Shown here: positions 52,472-61,273 of the stretch, piece by piece
Numbering within the stretch: the stretch's first letter is position 1
How the letters are laid out: the number at the start of each line of letters is the position of its first letter
From: an uncultured Phascolarctobacterium sp.
GTDB lineage: Bacteria; Bacillota; Negativicutes; Acidaminococcales; Acidaminococcaceae
Reading direction: 5' to 3'
NCBI GenBank assembly: GCA_949285135.1
Contig: CASDXO010000013.1
Coordinates: 1-64,000 of the forward strand
DNA length: 64,000 bases
Made by a program: the position numbers and the translations under genes
The notes under the pieces: generated by a model
Database searches by the model: none
Told to the model about the DNA's origin: nothing
Seen by the model: the letters and a program-made list of their open reading frames with translations, nothing else

Positions 52472-53518
52472 ATGTCTGAAGTACGTATTGAACATGTTTA
52501 TAAAAGATTTGGCAAAGTAACTGCTGTTAATGATTTTGACCTTGTCGTGAAAGATGGTGAGTTTGTATCCATCCTTGGTCCTTCCGGCTGTGGTAAGACT
52601 ACGACTCTGCGTATGATTGCCGGTTTTGAGCGTGCTACGGAAGGTGAGATTTATATTGGGGATGCCTGCGTAAGCTCTTCTGTGCAGGGCAGTTTTACCC
52701 CGCCGGAAAAACGCGATATCGGCATGGTATTCCAGTCCTATGCCGTATGGCCACATATGACGGTTGAAGAAAATGTTGCTTATCCGCTGAAAATTCAAAA
52801 AGTACCCAAAGAAGAAAGAATGAAACGCGTTCAGGAAATGCTGGAGCTGGTACATCTGGGTGAATACGGCAAGCGTTATCCTCACCAGTTGTCCGGTGGT
52901 CAGCAGCAGCGTGTGGCTCTGGCACGTGCATTGGTTGCTCAGCCTGGCCTTTTACTGCTTGACGAACCTCTGTCCAATCTGGATGCCAAGTTGCGTGAAA
53001 GCATGCGTTTTGAAATTCTGTCTATCCAGAAGAAGCTGGGTATTACCGTTGTCTATGTAACCCATGATCAGAGCGAAGCCATGGCAATGAGCGACCGTGT
53101 CGTTGTTATGAGTAAAGGCGTTGTACAGCAGATCGGTGCTCCCCATGAAATTTATACTACACCGGCTAATAAGATGGTTGCTGACTTTATCGGCCTGGTT
53201 AACTTCATGGACGGTGAAGTCAAGGGTGACCGTGTCTTTATCAAAGGCACTGATATTTCCTTTGCCAATACTGCCAATGTCAGTGGTGCAGCCGTTATTG
53301 CCGTACGTCCGGAAAATATTACCATGTCCCTTGACGGCGGTTTAATTAAAGGTGTGCTGACACATCGTTTCTATCTTGGCGATGCTGTTGATTACCGTAT
53401 CAAAGTTGGCGACCATGATGTGCGTGTTATTGAAAAAGGCGCTGATTTACACAAATTTAAAGACGGTGATACCGTATATCTTGATTTTGAACGGGTTATG
53501 ATTTTTGGCCGTGACTGA
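52472..53518 (+). CDS. ABC transporter ATP-binding protein, Fe(III)/spermidine type
   Basis: ATPase of 348 residues. Walker A is GPSGCGKTT, the signature LSGGQQQRVALARAL, and Walker B LLLDEPLSNLDAKLRE. A C-terminal TOBE regulatory domain occupies ~residues 240-345. Family: PotA/FbpC. GAAGGAG precedes the ATG. A strong terminator follows, closing the importer operon. Confidence 0.93.
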   Translation: MSEVRIEHVYKRFGKVTAVNDFDLVVKDGEFVSILGPSGCGKTTTLRMIAGFERATEGEIYIGDACVSSSVQGSFTPPEKRDIGMVFQSYAVWPHMTVEENVAYPLKIQKVPKEERMKRVQEMLELVHLGEYGKRYPHQLSGGQQQRVALARALVAQPGLLLLDEPLSNLDAKLRESMRFEILSIQKKLGITVVYVTHDQSEAMAMSDRVVVMSKGVVQQIGAPHEIYTTPANKMVADFIGLVNFMDGEVKGDRVFIKGTDISFANTANVSGAAVIAVRPENITMSLDGGLIKGVLTHRFYLGDAVDYRIKVGDHDVRVIEKGADLHKFKDGDTVYLDFERVMIFGRD

Positions 53519-53525
53519 TAACAGC

Positions 53526-53565
53526 AAAATCCGTAAAGGCTTTACTGCCTTTACGGATTTTTTTA
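53526..53565 (+). terminator. Terminator after the importer operon
   Basis: Perfect 14-base stem aaatccgtaaaggc / gcctttacggattt with T run. Confidence 0.94.
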
Positions 53566-53629
53566 TGCGCCAACGTTTACCGTGCCGGAAGATTTTATTA
53601 CGGTAATAAACACAAGCTGTCTGTACGTA

Positions 53630-53638
53630 TGCTATAAT
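53630..53638 (+). promoter_or_regulatory. Extended -10 promoter of the lyase unit
   Basis: TGC-TATAAT at 53630-53638 with no good -35 box. A 7-base inverted repeat ttaccgt / acggtaa (53577-53606) lies upstream. Confidence 0.5.
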
Positions 53639-53664
53639 TGAGACAGAAAGGCGGATGTAAATAT

Positions 53665-54675
53665 ATGCGAAATTTTATTATAGCCGTTCTGTTGCTGTTA
53701 ATTATGGCTGCGACAGGTTGCGGCAGTCATAAAGAGGAGCAGCGAGAGCTGAATATCTGCTGCAGTATGGAAAGTAAGGTTGCTGCACTGCTGGCAGAAG
53801 ATTTTACTGAACGCACGGGCATAAAGGTTAATATTAGCCGTTTGCCCGCTGGCTCGTTTAATGAACGTATGGAATTTATCAGAAAGAATAATATTGACTG
53901 CTGGCTGGGTGGTACTGTTGAAGAATATTACCTTGCCAGTCAGCAGAATCTGCTGCAGCCATATCTTGCGGCAGAAGCGTATAAGGTACCGGCAGCAATG
54001 CGCAGCAAAGAAGGTTACTGGACAAGCCTGTACCTGGAATATGTCGCTTTTATCAGCAATAAAGAGCGTCTGCATGAACTGGGACTTTATGCACCTGACA
54101 CCTGCGGCGAGCTTTTGAAACCACAGCTGCAAGGAGAGATTGTGGTTCCTGATTATATTTATGGCGGCGCCAGCTATGGTCTTGTAACATCTATCTGGCA
54201 GCTGCAGGGAAGAGAACAGGCTTTAAAATACGCTGCTGCACTTAACAGGCAGCAGGTTACCTATACTGATCATGTCAGCGATGCTGTAGATATGGTATAT
54301 TCCGGGCAGAAAACAGTGGCGGTTTTGCCCCTCAGGTATGCGCTGAAACTGGAAGAACGCTACAATCACCTTTTTGCTACCGTGGTAGAAGATGCTAACA
54401 GAAATTTGCTGACAGGAGCGGCTGTTATCAGCAGCAGTAAACATCAGGAGGAAGCTCGCAGCTTTTTGGATTATCTTATGAGTGATGAAAGTATGCTGGT
54501 GCTGCAGAACAACGGTTACAGGTATTTGTGGCATGTTAAGGATTATCCGCACAATAATCTGCGCAAGGAGCTGCTGGGTAATGTACAGGTGCCCGTAGAT
54601 GATCTGAGCTGGACGGCAGTAGAAAAAAATGAAATCATCAGGCAATGGCTGAGTGCCGGAACGGAGGAGAAATAA
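53665..54675 (+). CDS. Second substrate-binding lipoprotein, Fe(III) type
   Basis: Lipoprotein of 336 residues with lipobox ATGC (residues ~16-19). The binding fold begins ELNICCSMESKVAALLAEDF and includes NNIDCWLGGTVEEYYLAS and NRQQVTYTDHVSDAVDMVYS, as in AfuA/FbpA-like proteins. It has no permease of its own and may feed the importer just upstream. Start ATG 53665 (AAAGGCGGATG upstream). Its TAA overlaps the lyase ATG by one base (TAATG). Confidence 0.85.
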   Translation: MRNFIIAVLLLLIMAATGCGSHKEEQRELNICCSMESKVAALLAEDFTERTGIKVNISRLPAGSFNERMEFIRKNNIDCWLGGTVEEYYLASQQNLLQPYLAAEAYKVPAAMRSKEGYWTSLYLEYVAFISNKERLHELGLYAPDTCGELLKPQLQGEIVVPDYIYGGASYGLVTSIWQLQGREQALKYAAALNRQQVTYTDHVSDAVDMVYSGQKTVAVLPLRYALKLEERYNHLFATVVEDANRNLLTGAAVISSSKHQEEARSFLDYLMSDESMLVLQNNGYRYLWHVKDYPHNNLRKELLGNVQVPVDDLSWTAVEKNEIIRQWLSAGTEEK

Positions 54676-56174
54676 TGCTGAAAAAACTTGGTGTTTTAAC
54701 GCTGCTGGCGCTGTTGACGGCAAATACTGCTGCGGCAGACAGCGGACAGAAAGACAGCTTTTACTGGCTGGGGCAGATTAACAAGGCCACAGCTGTTATC
54801 AACACGCAGCAGGGTTTGCTGACCAGGGAGCAGGGCCAAAGATTTGCCAGAAGTATTGAACAGGTGCTGGAAGATGGGGAAAAGAAAAACGGACCGCGGC
54901 CTAATTTAGTAATAACTTTTGAACCGCTGCTGATTAAAGCTTATGGCAGTGAAGAAATTACCATGCTGCACGCAGGACGTTCCAGTCAGGATATGCTCAG
55001 CACGGTAAATTTTGCCATGAGCAGGCAGCAGGCACTTGAACTTGCTGAAGCATTGAATAAGATGCAGGGAACGCTGCTCAAACTGGCGGCTGAGCAGCAG
55101 AAGACGATTATTCCCAATTATACCAACGGAGTAGCAGCGCAGCCTAACAGCCTGGGACATTATCTGCTGGGGTATGCGTATGCTTTCGGGCGCGATGCTC
55201 AGAGACTGCAGCAGTATTATACCAGACTGAATCGCTCTCCTATGGGTGCTACCGTGCTTAATGGTACAGGTTGGCCGTTAAACCGTGAGAAAATGGCAGA
55301 TTATCTTGGCTTTGATACGATTGCCTATAATACTTATGATGCAGGGCAGATCTATACCTCAGAAAATGCCGCCGATGCTGCAGCGGTAACAGGTAATATT
55401 GCGCTGCATATCAGCAGCTTTATTGAAGAAATTATGCAGCAGTATGCTCAGCCGCGGCCCTGGATTATTTTGCAGGAGGGCGGCGGCAATACCTATGTAT
55501 CAAGTGCCATGCCTCAAAAGCGTAATCCTGGCATTCTGAACAATGCAAGACGTGATGCATCCATACTGCTGGGAGAAGGAACTGCAGCTCTGTTCAGGGC
55601 ACATAATATCCCGGCAGGGATGCCGGACGGAAGAACAGGTGCAGAAGCATTGCTCGAAAATGCAACGAAGCTGGTACAAAATTTTGACCATATTTTACAG
55701 GCGTTGGTAATTGACCCTGAACGCAGTCTGGAGGAACTGAATCTGGACTGGACCTGCTCACAGGAAATTGCTGACGTGATGATGCGTAAATACAACATTC
55801 CTTTCCGGACAGGTCATCATTTTGCGTCGGAAATAGTTACCTATGCCCGTAAAAATAATATTACTCCCTCTGATTTTTCCTATGAAGATGCCAGGAACAT
55901 CTATCGGCAGATAGCTGCAGGTGATGCAGATATTCCGGCAGAGCTGCCGCTGAGCAGACAGGAATTCAGGGCGGCTCTTGATCCGGCCGCTATTGTTGCC
56001 GCACGGGCAGTAAAAGGTGGCCCGCAGCCGGCAGAAATGACAGAAATGCTGCAGCAGTGTAACAGGGTGCTGGAGAAAAATGAAGTGTGGACGGCTGCTG
56101 CCGTAAAGCGTCAGCAGGAAGCGGAGAAAAAACTGGAAAAAGACTTTGCATCCTTGCTGCAAACGGAACAATAA
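54675..56174 (+). CDS. Exported argininosuccinate-lyase-like protein (fumarase/aspartase superfamily)
   Basis: Protein of 499 residues. A Sec signal peptide covers residues 1-22 (KKLGVLTLLALLTANTAAA). The rest follows argininosuccinate lyase: HAGRSSQDM (ASL HTARSRNDQ), NYTNGVAAQP (ASL GYTHLQRAQP) and the superfamily signature SSAMPQKRNPG (ASL GSSIMPQKKNP). The catalytic-loop Ser is kept (about Ser276), but the His of GYTH is Asn151 and the Asn of SRNDQ is Gln. The reaction is therefore probably a related beta-elimination or none. EDDS lyase, which cleaves a metal-chelating aminopolycarboxylate, is in the same subgroup. Coupled to a binding lipoprotein; GGAGGAG precedes the ATG. Confidence 0.82.
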   Translation: MLKKLGVLTLLALLTANTAAADSGQKDSFYWLGQINKATAVINTQQGLLTREQGQRFARSIEQVLEDGEKKNGPRPNLVITFEPLLIKAYGSEEITMLHAGRSSQDMLSTVNFAMSRQQALELAEALNKMQGTLLKLAAEQQKTIIPNYTNGVAAQPNSLGHYLLGYAYAFGRDAQRLQQYYTRLNRSPMGATVLNGTGWPLNREKMADYLGFDTIAYNTYDAGQIYTSENAADAAAVTGNIALHISSFIEEIMQQYAQPRPWIILQEGGGNTYVSSAMPQKRNPGILNNARRDASILLGEGTAALFRAHNIPAGMPDGRTGAEALLENATKLVQNFDHILQALVIDPERSLEELNLDWTCSQEIADVMMRKYNIPFRTGHHFASEIVTYARKNNITPSDFSYEDARNIYRQIAAGDADIPAELPLSRQEFRAALDPAAIVAARAVKGGPQPAEMTEMLQQCNRVLEKNEVWTAAAVKRQQEAEKKLEKDFASLLQTEQ

Positions 56175-56175
56175 G

Positions 56176-56210
56176 AAAAGCCCTTTCGGTTTGTACCGAA
56201 AGGGCTTTGT
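56176..56210. terminator. Bidirectional terminator
   Basis: Stem aaagccctttcggt / accgaaagggcttt between convergent genes. Confidence 0.9.
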
Positions 56211-56215
56211 AAGTT

Positions 56216-56554
56216 TTAGACCATTTTATGTTTGACGTGATCCAAAGCCTGAGCAAAAAGAGTCAGAACATGTTCGTCATCCAGTGAATAGATGACTTCT
56301 TTGCCATCTTTAGTGTACTTAACAAGATTGGCAGAACGCAGCAGACGCAGTTGATGGGAAATTGCCGAATGGGTCATGTTCAGTGCTTCTGCTATACAGC
56401 TTACGCAGAGTTCCTGCTGTGCCAGCAGCGCCAGAATTCGGATGCGCGTAGGGTCGCTTAATACTTTGAAGATGGCCGCCATCGGCATGATATATTTTTC
56501 ATTTTCATGGCCCGGAAGCGGGAGAGAGGTTGTGTGCCGTGAAGAAGTAGTCAT
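56216..56554 (-). CDS. ArsR/SmtB-family regulator with alpha-5 zinc site
   Basis: Protein of 112 residues. Winged helix: VLSDPTRIRILALL...MTHSAISHQLRLLRSA. The last helix has Asp-x-His, ten residues, His-x-x-His (DEHVLTLFAQALDHVKH), the alpha-5 ligand set of zinc/cobalt sensors such as CzrA and SmtB. The alpha-3 ELCVxD motif reads ELCVSC. Start at 56554, behind AGGTGA, five bases after the upstream stop. Third gene of the thiW operon, which it may regulate. Confidence 0.9.
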   Translation of the reverse strand: MTTSSRHTTSLPLPGHENEKYIMPMAAIFKVLSDPTRIRILALLAQQELCVSCIAEALNMTHSAISHQLRLLRSANLVKYTKDGKEVIYSLDDEHVLTLFAQALDHVKHKMV

Positions 56555-56559
56555 AAAGT

Positions 56560-56853
56560 TCACCTGTTTTTAATATATGTTCTGTAACCCTGAGAAAAAA
56601 AGTAAATCAGTACTGCGCAGTAGAAAAAGCCGCCAATGGGTGTTCTGGTGATGAACCAGGCCGGAAAAACAAAAAAACAGACAAGTAAGAACAGCAGCTG
56701 CGGCAGAGTTGTTATCAGGCCGCCAATACCGGATGCAGCAACACGTTCCTTGATTTTCAGACAGGAAAGTACGCTGTAGCGGGAGGCAAAAATACCGAAG
56801 CAAAAACCGCTGAGTGCATATAAGATATAATTTATCAGAGTGCCGATATCCAT
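56560..56853 (-). CDS. Small membrane protein in the thiW operon
   Basis: Protein of 97 residues with three hydrophobic segments (NYILYALSGFCFGIFAS, GGLITTLPQLLFLLVCFFVF and GGFFYCAVLIYFFSQG). No family recognised. It starts one base after the thiW stop and ends five bases before the ArsR start, so it sits between a transport component and its probable regulator. It may be an accessory of the transporter. Confidence 0.7.
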   Translation of the reverse strand: MDIGTLINYILYALSGFCFGIFASRYSVLSCLKIKERVAASGIGGLITTLPQLLFLLVCFFVFPAWFITRTPIGGFFYCAVLIYFFSQGYRTYIKNR

Positions 56854-56854
56854 A

Positions 56855-57352
56855 TTATTTGTCCGTTCTGCCGGAAAGCCGGCTTTGTTTTAGAATTCCG
56901 CTCTTAATAAGCAGGCCTGCGATAATACTGCCGCCTACAGTACTGATAAGAAAAGGCGGAATAAAGAACCACGCTGCAGTATTGCTGCCCAGTACATAAG
57001 AGGCAATTAACCAAGCTGTAAAGCCGCCAAGCAGGCCGGTACCAATAATCTCTCCGGTCATGGCGGCAAGGATGCTGTGGCAGCGTGCAAAGGCAAGCCC
57101 GGCAAGCAGGGCTCCTATCATACTGCCCGGAAAGGCCAGCAGTGAACCCGTACCTAACATATTACGCAGACAGGAAATAATAAAGGCGATAGCCGTACTA
57201 TAAAAGGGGCCAAGAATTACTGCGGACAATACGTTGATGGCATGCTGCACGGGAAAGCATCTGGAAACACCGGCGGGAATATAGACCAGATGTGCACTAA
57301 GGGTACCGATGGCAATCAGCAGTGCTGCCGTGGTGAGTTTGCGTACCTGCAT
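56855..57352 (-). CDS. thiW: Energy-coupling-factor S component ThiW-like
   Basis: Membrane protein of 165 residues with five to six helices. The segment GVSRCFPVQHAINVLSAVIL and GTGSLLAFPGSMIGALLAGL are typical of ThiW, the substrate-binding S unit for the thiazole moiety of thiamine. ECF ATPases and the T unit are elsewhere. No TPP-riboswitch motif was found in the 147-base leader; instead a palindrome at 57421-57437 and a metal-type ArsR gene downstream suggest another control. Confidence 0.85.
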   Translation of the reverse strand: MQVRKLTTAALLIAIGTLSAHLVYIPAGVSRCFPVQHAINVLSAVILGPFYSTAIAFIISCLRNMLGTGSLLAFPGSMIGALLAGLAFARCHSILAAMTGEIIGTGLLGGFTAWLIASYVLGSNTAAWFFIPPFLISTVGGSIIAGLLIKSGILKQSRLSGRTDK

Positions 57353-57420
57353 GGAACAGACCTCGTTTCATAATTGCAAAAGATAGTTTAACTTTTATTA
57401 TAAGCATTAGCAGGCAGGGG

Positions 57421-57437
57421 TGCAATAAAAAATTGCA
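57421..57437. promoter_or_regulatory. Palindrome upstream of thiW
   Basis: tgcaat-aaaaa-attgca, a perfect 6+5+6 inverted repeat in the divergent region between thiW and the CoA-transferase gene. Candidate operator for the ArsR-type regulator. Confidence 0.4.
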
Positions 57438-57499
57438 GGTGAAAAAGAAATTTTGTAGAATTTAAAAAGAAACATCTTTAATCGTGTGAGGTACTTATT

Positions 57500-58642
57500 A
57501 TGCAGGTGTTAGAAGGCATCAAAGTAATAGATTTTTCCAAGTGGCTTCCCGGACAGTATTGCGGTATGCTGCTGGGTGATTATGGAGCAGAAGTTATTAA
57601 GGTTGAGGATATAAAAGGAGACAGTACGAGGAATTTTTTTCCGGCAAAAGCTGCGGGGATGAGCTACTGGCATCTGATGCTGAACCGTAATAAAAAGGGT
57701 ATTGCTTTGGACATTCGCCAGAAGCAGGGGCAGGAAATACTGTTAAAACTGCTGCGGGGTGCAGATGTATTTTTGGAGGGTTTCCGACCAGGTTATCTGG
57801 CACGTTACGGACTGGATTATGATGCGGTGCGGAAAATTAATCCGCGGCTGGTATACTGTTCCATTACCGGCTTTGGACAGCAGTGCCATAAACCTGCCCA
57901 TGACCTTAATGTGGTAGGTCTGGCCGGGCTTAATTCTCTTGATGACACTGGCGGAGCCTGCGTATCAGAAGTACAGGTTTCGGCTATTGGCAGCGGTCTT
58001 CATGCACTGAGTGCTGTTTGTATGGCCTTGCTGGCACGGGAACGAACTGGTGCAGGCCAGCATCTTGATGTAAGTCTTTATGCGACGGCGCTCAGCATGC
58101 AGGTGACTGGCATCAGCAGCCGCTGGGGCAGTGAAGAAACAGGGGAAGCTGAGTTTGGGCGTACTGCTCATTATTATAATATTTATCGTACCAAAGACGG
58201 CAGATATCTGACTGTGGGAACCATTGAACCCAAGTTTTGGCGACGTTTCTGCAGTTTGATTGGCTGCGAAGAACTGGCAGAACGGCAGTATGATTTTGCC
58301 CATGAAGAAGAGCTGCAAGATATTATTGCTGCCAAAATTGCCGGACGTACGCAGCAGGAGTGGCTGCAGCTGATTGGTGATGAGGAATTCTGCGTAACAC
58401 CTGTATGTACGCTGCGGGAGGCGCTGCAAAGTGAACTGACGTATCAGCAGAAGCTGCTGATGCAGCAGGACAGTGATCTGGGACCATTGCGATATATCGG
58501 TGCGCCGGTACATTTTTCCGGTCAGGATGCTTCTGTGCGCACAAGAGCGCCGCTGCTGGGCGAGCATACTGCAGAGATTTTGAAAGAGCTTGGCTACAGC
58601 GAACAGGAAATTGCTCAGCTGGTACAGGAAAAGGTTATATAA
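57500..58642 (+). CDS. CaiB/BaiF (family III) CoA-transferase
   Basis: Protein of 380 residues. The N-terminal LEGIKVIDFSKWLPGQYCG and GDYGAEVIKVED are family hallmarks. The catalytic Asp lies in HKPAHDLNVVGLAG (about residue 136). Moves CoA between organic acids; candidate substrates in an anaerobe include succinate, carnitine-like or aromatic acids, not determinable here. The start at 57500 lacks a strong ribosome site (GAGG about 9 bases upstream). Ten bases before the M48 gene. Confidence 0.9.
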   Translation: MQVLEGIKVIDFSKWLPGQYCGMLLGDYGAEVIKVEDIKGDSTRNFFPAKAAGMSYWHLMLNRNKKGIALDIRQKQGQEILLKLLRGADVFLEGFRPGYLARYGLDYDAVRKINPRLVYCSITGFGQQCHKPAHDLNVVGLAGLNSLDDTGGACVSEVQVSAIGSGLHALSAVCMALLARERTGAGQHLDVSLYATALSMQVTGISSRWGSEETGEAEFGRTAHYYNIYRTKDGRYLTVGTIEPKFWRRFCSLIGCEELAERQYDFAHEEELQDIIAAKIAGRTQQEWLQLIGDEEFCVTPVCTLREALQSELTYQQKLLMQQDSDLGPLRYIGAPVHFSGQDASVRTRAPLLGEHTAEILKELGYSEQEIAQLVQEKVI

Positions 58643-58652
58643 AGGAGGAGCC

Positions 58653-59723
58653 ATGAAAAAAATATTTTTAGCTGTCATATTTTTCTGCTGCCTGTTTTTT
58701 GGTTTTGTTCCTCCAATGGAAGCCGGCATTATCAGTCAGAAGCAGGAAATAGAAATGGGCAGAGAAACAGCAATGCAGCTGGAAGCCCAGTATGGTGTGG
58801 TGCAGGATGAACAGCTGCAGGCAAGGGTCAACAGTATCGGGCAAAAGCTGGTAAGCGTCTGCGGCAGGCAGGATATAGAATATTCCTTTAAAGTACTTAA
58901 CAGTAATGAGGTTAATGCGCTGGCGTGTCCCGGAGGTTTTATCTATGTATTCAAGGGGCTGACAGATTATATGCCTACAGATGCAGAGCTTGCAGGTGTA
59001 CTGGGGCATGAAATAGGGCATGTGGTAGAGAAACATACGGTACATCAGATAGAAAAACAGATGCTGACAACCCTGCTGCTGATAGCTGTTACCAAAGGGG
59101 AATCACTTGGGCTGGTACAGATGGCGCAGCAGGCACTGTTTGCCGGTTACAGCCGTACAGATGAACGCGGCGCTGATAAAGAAGGTTTTTATAATACGGT
59201 GAAAGCCGGTTATAATCCTTACAGCATGATTATTACTCTTAATAAATTGGATGATCTGGCTGCTCAGCAGGGAAATCCAGGTTATGGTTTGTTTTCCAGC
59301 CATCCTGAACCGGAAGAGCGTATTAAAAGAGTAATGAAGCTGATTAACAAGCTTGATATCCATCCGGACGTAGTTATTGAAGATGATGACCATGCTTCCG
59401 TCTGTGAAGGCGACTGGCGTTTTAATATCAGCCGCAGCATAGGAAGCAATAAAGCTAAATATCGTGCTTATCTGCTCGCTGGCGGGTTGTGGACAGTGCG
59501 CCAGCGAGGTACTGTAAATCCGGATTATTTCGTTGTATATGACAACGGCAGTTATGCCAATATCTATTATGATGATATCCAGCTGCTGACGGTATATAAT
59601 CAGGATGCCGGAGCTTTTGGATCTGCGGGAAATTATGCGGCAGCCTGCACGGATTTACTGCGGCAATGGGCAGTGATTGCTAATACTAATGATGCAGCTG
59701 ATAAAGCTAAAAAGAAAAAATAA
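58653..59723 (+). CDS. Exported M48-family metalloprotease
   Basis: Protein of 356 residues with a Sec signal (residues 1-24, FLAVIFFCCLFFGFV). Zinc ligands are HEIGH in GVLGHEIGHVVEKH and the Glu/Asp of RTDERGADKEG. The peptidase part ends near residue 235 (SHPEPEERIKRV). The last ~110 residues (CEGDWRFNISRSIG onward) are an extra domain not usual in LoiP/BepA-type proteases. Probably a periplasmic quality-control protease. AAAGGAGGAG precedes ATG 58653. Confidence 0.9.
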   Translation: MKKIFLAVIFFCCLFFGFVPPMEAGIISQKQEIEMGRETAMQLEAQYGVVQDEQLQARVNSIGQKLVSVCGRQDIEYSFKVLNSNEVNALACPGGFIYVFKGLTDYMPTDAELAGVLGHEIGHVVEKHTVHQIEKQMLTTLLLIAVTKGESLGLVQMAQQALFAGYSRTDERGADKEGFYNTVKAGYNPYSMIITLNKLDDLAAQQGNPGYGLFSSHPEPEERIKRVMKLINKLDIHPDVVIEDDDHASVCEGDWRFNISRSIGSNKAKYRAYLLAGGLWTVRQRGTVNPDYFVVYDNGSYANIYYDDIQLLTVYNQDAGAFGSAGNYAAACTDLLRQWAVIANTNDAADKAKKKK

Positions 59724-59732
59724 GCTATAATA

Positions 59733-59765
59733 AAAAACTCCGTCATCATGCAGATGACGGAGTTT
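59733..59765 (+). terminator. Terminator after the M48 gene
   Basis: Stem aaactccgtcat / atgacggagttt with a seven-base loop. Confidence 0.85.
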
Positions 59766-59782
59766 GTATGTTTTAAGATTTC

Positions 59783-60325
59783 TTATGCGAAATAACGTTT
59801 CAGCAGACCTTCAAATGCTTTGCCGTGACGAGCTTCGTCGCGTGCCATTTCATGTACGGTGTCATGGATTGCATCCAAGTTCAGTGCTTTGGCACGTTTA
59901 GCCAGGTCAGCTTTACCAGCGGTAGCACCGTTTTCAGCTTCAACACGCATTTCCAGGTTTTTCTTGGTGGACGGAGTTACAACTTCGCCCAGCAGTTCAG
60001 CAAATTTTGCTGCATGTTCTGCTTCTTCAAAAGCAGCTTTTTCCCAGTACAGGCCGATTTCAGGATAACCTTCACGGAAAGCAACACGGCTCATAGCCAG
60101 ATACATACCTACTTCGCTGCATTCGCCGTTGAAGTTAGCGCGCAGGTCTGCTTTAATATCTTCAGGAACGTCTGCTGCGATGCCTACTACATGTTCAGCA
60201 GCCCAGCTCATTTCACCAGCCATTTCGGTGAATTTGGAAGCGGGAGCTTTACATTGCGGGCAATAGTCCGGAGCAGCTTCACCTTCATATACATAACCAC
60301 ATACTTGACAAACGAATTTTTTCAT
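59783..60325 (-). CDS. Reverse rubrerythrin
   Basis: Protein of 180 residues with the rubredoxin domain first: [10 protein letters not shown] and DYCPQCKAP provide the four Cys ligands. The diiron four-helix domain follows, with [32 protein letters not shown] and [11 protein letters not shown]. This order is that of clostridial revRbr, which reduces peroxide and oxygen in anaerobes. Start ATG 60325 behind GGAGGGAT. Confidence 0.96.
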   Translation of the reverse strand: MKKFVCQVCGYVYEGEAAPDYCPQCKAPASKFTEMAGEMSWAAEHVVGIAADVPEDIKADLRANFNGECSEVGMYLAMSRVAFREGYPEIGLYWEKAAFEEAEHAAKFAELLGEVVTPSTKKNLEMRVEAENGATAGKADLAKRAKALNLDAIHDTVHEMARDEARHGKAFEGLLKRYFA

Positions 60326-60461
60326 TGAGTATCCCTCCACATAATTAGCTTGATTTTTGTATTTTATCACACATCTTTAGTGATGTATCCTTGACATGAC
60401 ATATAATAGCATACTTCAAATGATTCGTCAACAATAATTATTATTTATTACGAAAAATAAA

Positions 60462-60491
60462 AATAAAACACGTGCCAAGCGGCACGTGTTT
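60462..60491 (-). terminator. Terminator after the outer-membrane protein gene
   Basis: Stem aaacacgtgcc / ggcacgtgttt, T-rich on the minus strand. Confidence 0.85.
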
Positions 60492-60498
60492 ATAAATG

Positions 60499-61107
60499 TT
60501 AAAATTTCAGTGTTACGCCCATATTGACGCCTTTAGCTTTCATATCGCCGTCGTCACCCAGAGCGTCCTGGAATTTGTGGTCGTAATAGGAAACATTCAA
60601 TTCTACATTATTAAGGATAGGTTTGCTTACGCCTATTTCATAGGATCTGTTTTTGTTGCCATAACCAACATTACCCCATACTGTAAACAGCAGCGGCAGT
60701 TCAAATTGAGCCTGCAGACCTACCTGACCGGAATTGTTGTCGTGGCCTCCAGCGTGGTCGGTACTGGTATCGGCATTCAGATAGCCGGCATAGGCGGAAA
60801 GATTAGGCAGGAGTTTATACATCAGGTTCAGTTGCTGAGTGCGTGTTTTGCCTTCGTCAGCCTTGAAGTTATCCCATCTGTAATTTAAAGCAGTATTGCT
60901 GCCAAGGCCTACGGTAGCACCCAGATAGGTACTGTCAGATTTACTCATTTTATAATTATCCCCTTCGATACTGGAGGGAAGGGTGATGCCTGCATCGACA
61001 GCGATTTTACCGGCGTCATAATTTTTCAGCGGAGATGCGTATGCTGCCGTAGAAAGACTGGCCGCAATAACGGCGCTCAGAATAAAAGAGGCGTAGATTT
61101 TCTTCAT
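60499..61107 (-). CDS. Outer-membrane beta-barrel protein
   Basis: Protein of 202 residues with a Sec signal (KKIYASFILSAVIAA...AYAS). Alternating amphipathic strands follow (TYLGATVGLGSNTALNYRW, QQLNLMYKLLPNLSAYAGYL, VELNVSYYDHKF), and it ends VNMGVTLKF with the terminal Phe used for barrel assembly. About eight strands fit the length. This is direct evidence of an outer membrane. Start at 61107; the ATG at 61116 abuts the ribosome site. Function (porin or adhesin-like) unknown. Confidence 0.88.
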   Translation of the reverse strand: MKKIYASFILSAVIAASLSTAAYASPLKNYDAGKIAVDAGITLPSSIEGDNYKMSKSDSTYLGATVGLGSNTALNYRWDNFKADEGKTRTQQLNLMYKLLPNLSAYAGYLNADTSTDHAGGHDNNSGQVGLQAQFELPLLFTVWGNVGYGNKNRSYEIGVSKPILNNVELNVSYYDHKFQDALGDDGDMKAKGVNMGVTLKF

Positions 61108-61273
61108 AATAGTCATTCCTTTGCTTTAAATATCTTGTTTTCATTTTAACATACTAAAAATTTTATGCAAGAATAATAAGTGTCAGTAATTTTACAAAAG
61201 TGTTAAAAGACTTGTAAAAAAATATAAAAAATAGGATAATATCAATGTATATCTAATTTTAAAGGCGGATTAT

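Noticed and set aside
57353-57499. Possible TPP riboswitch before thiW
   Set aside because: The CUGAGA and other conserved TPP elements are absent on the minus strand.
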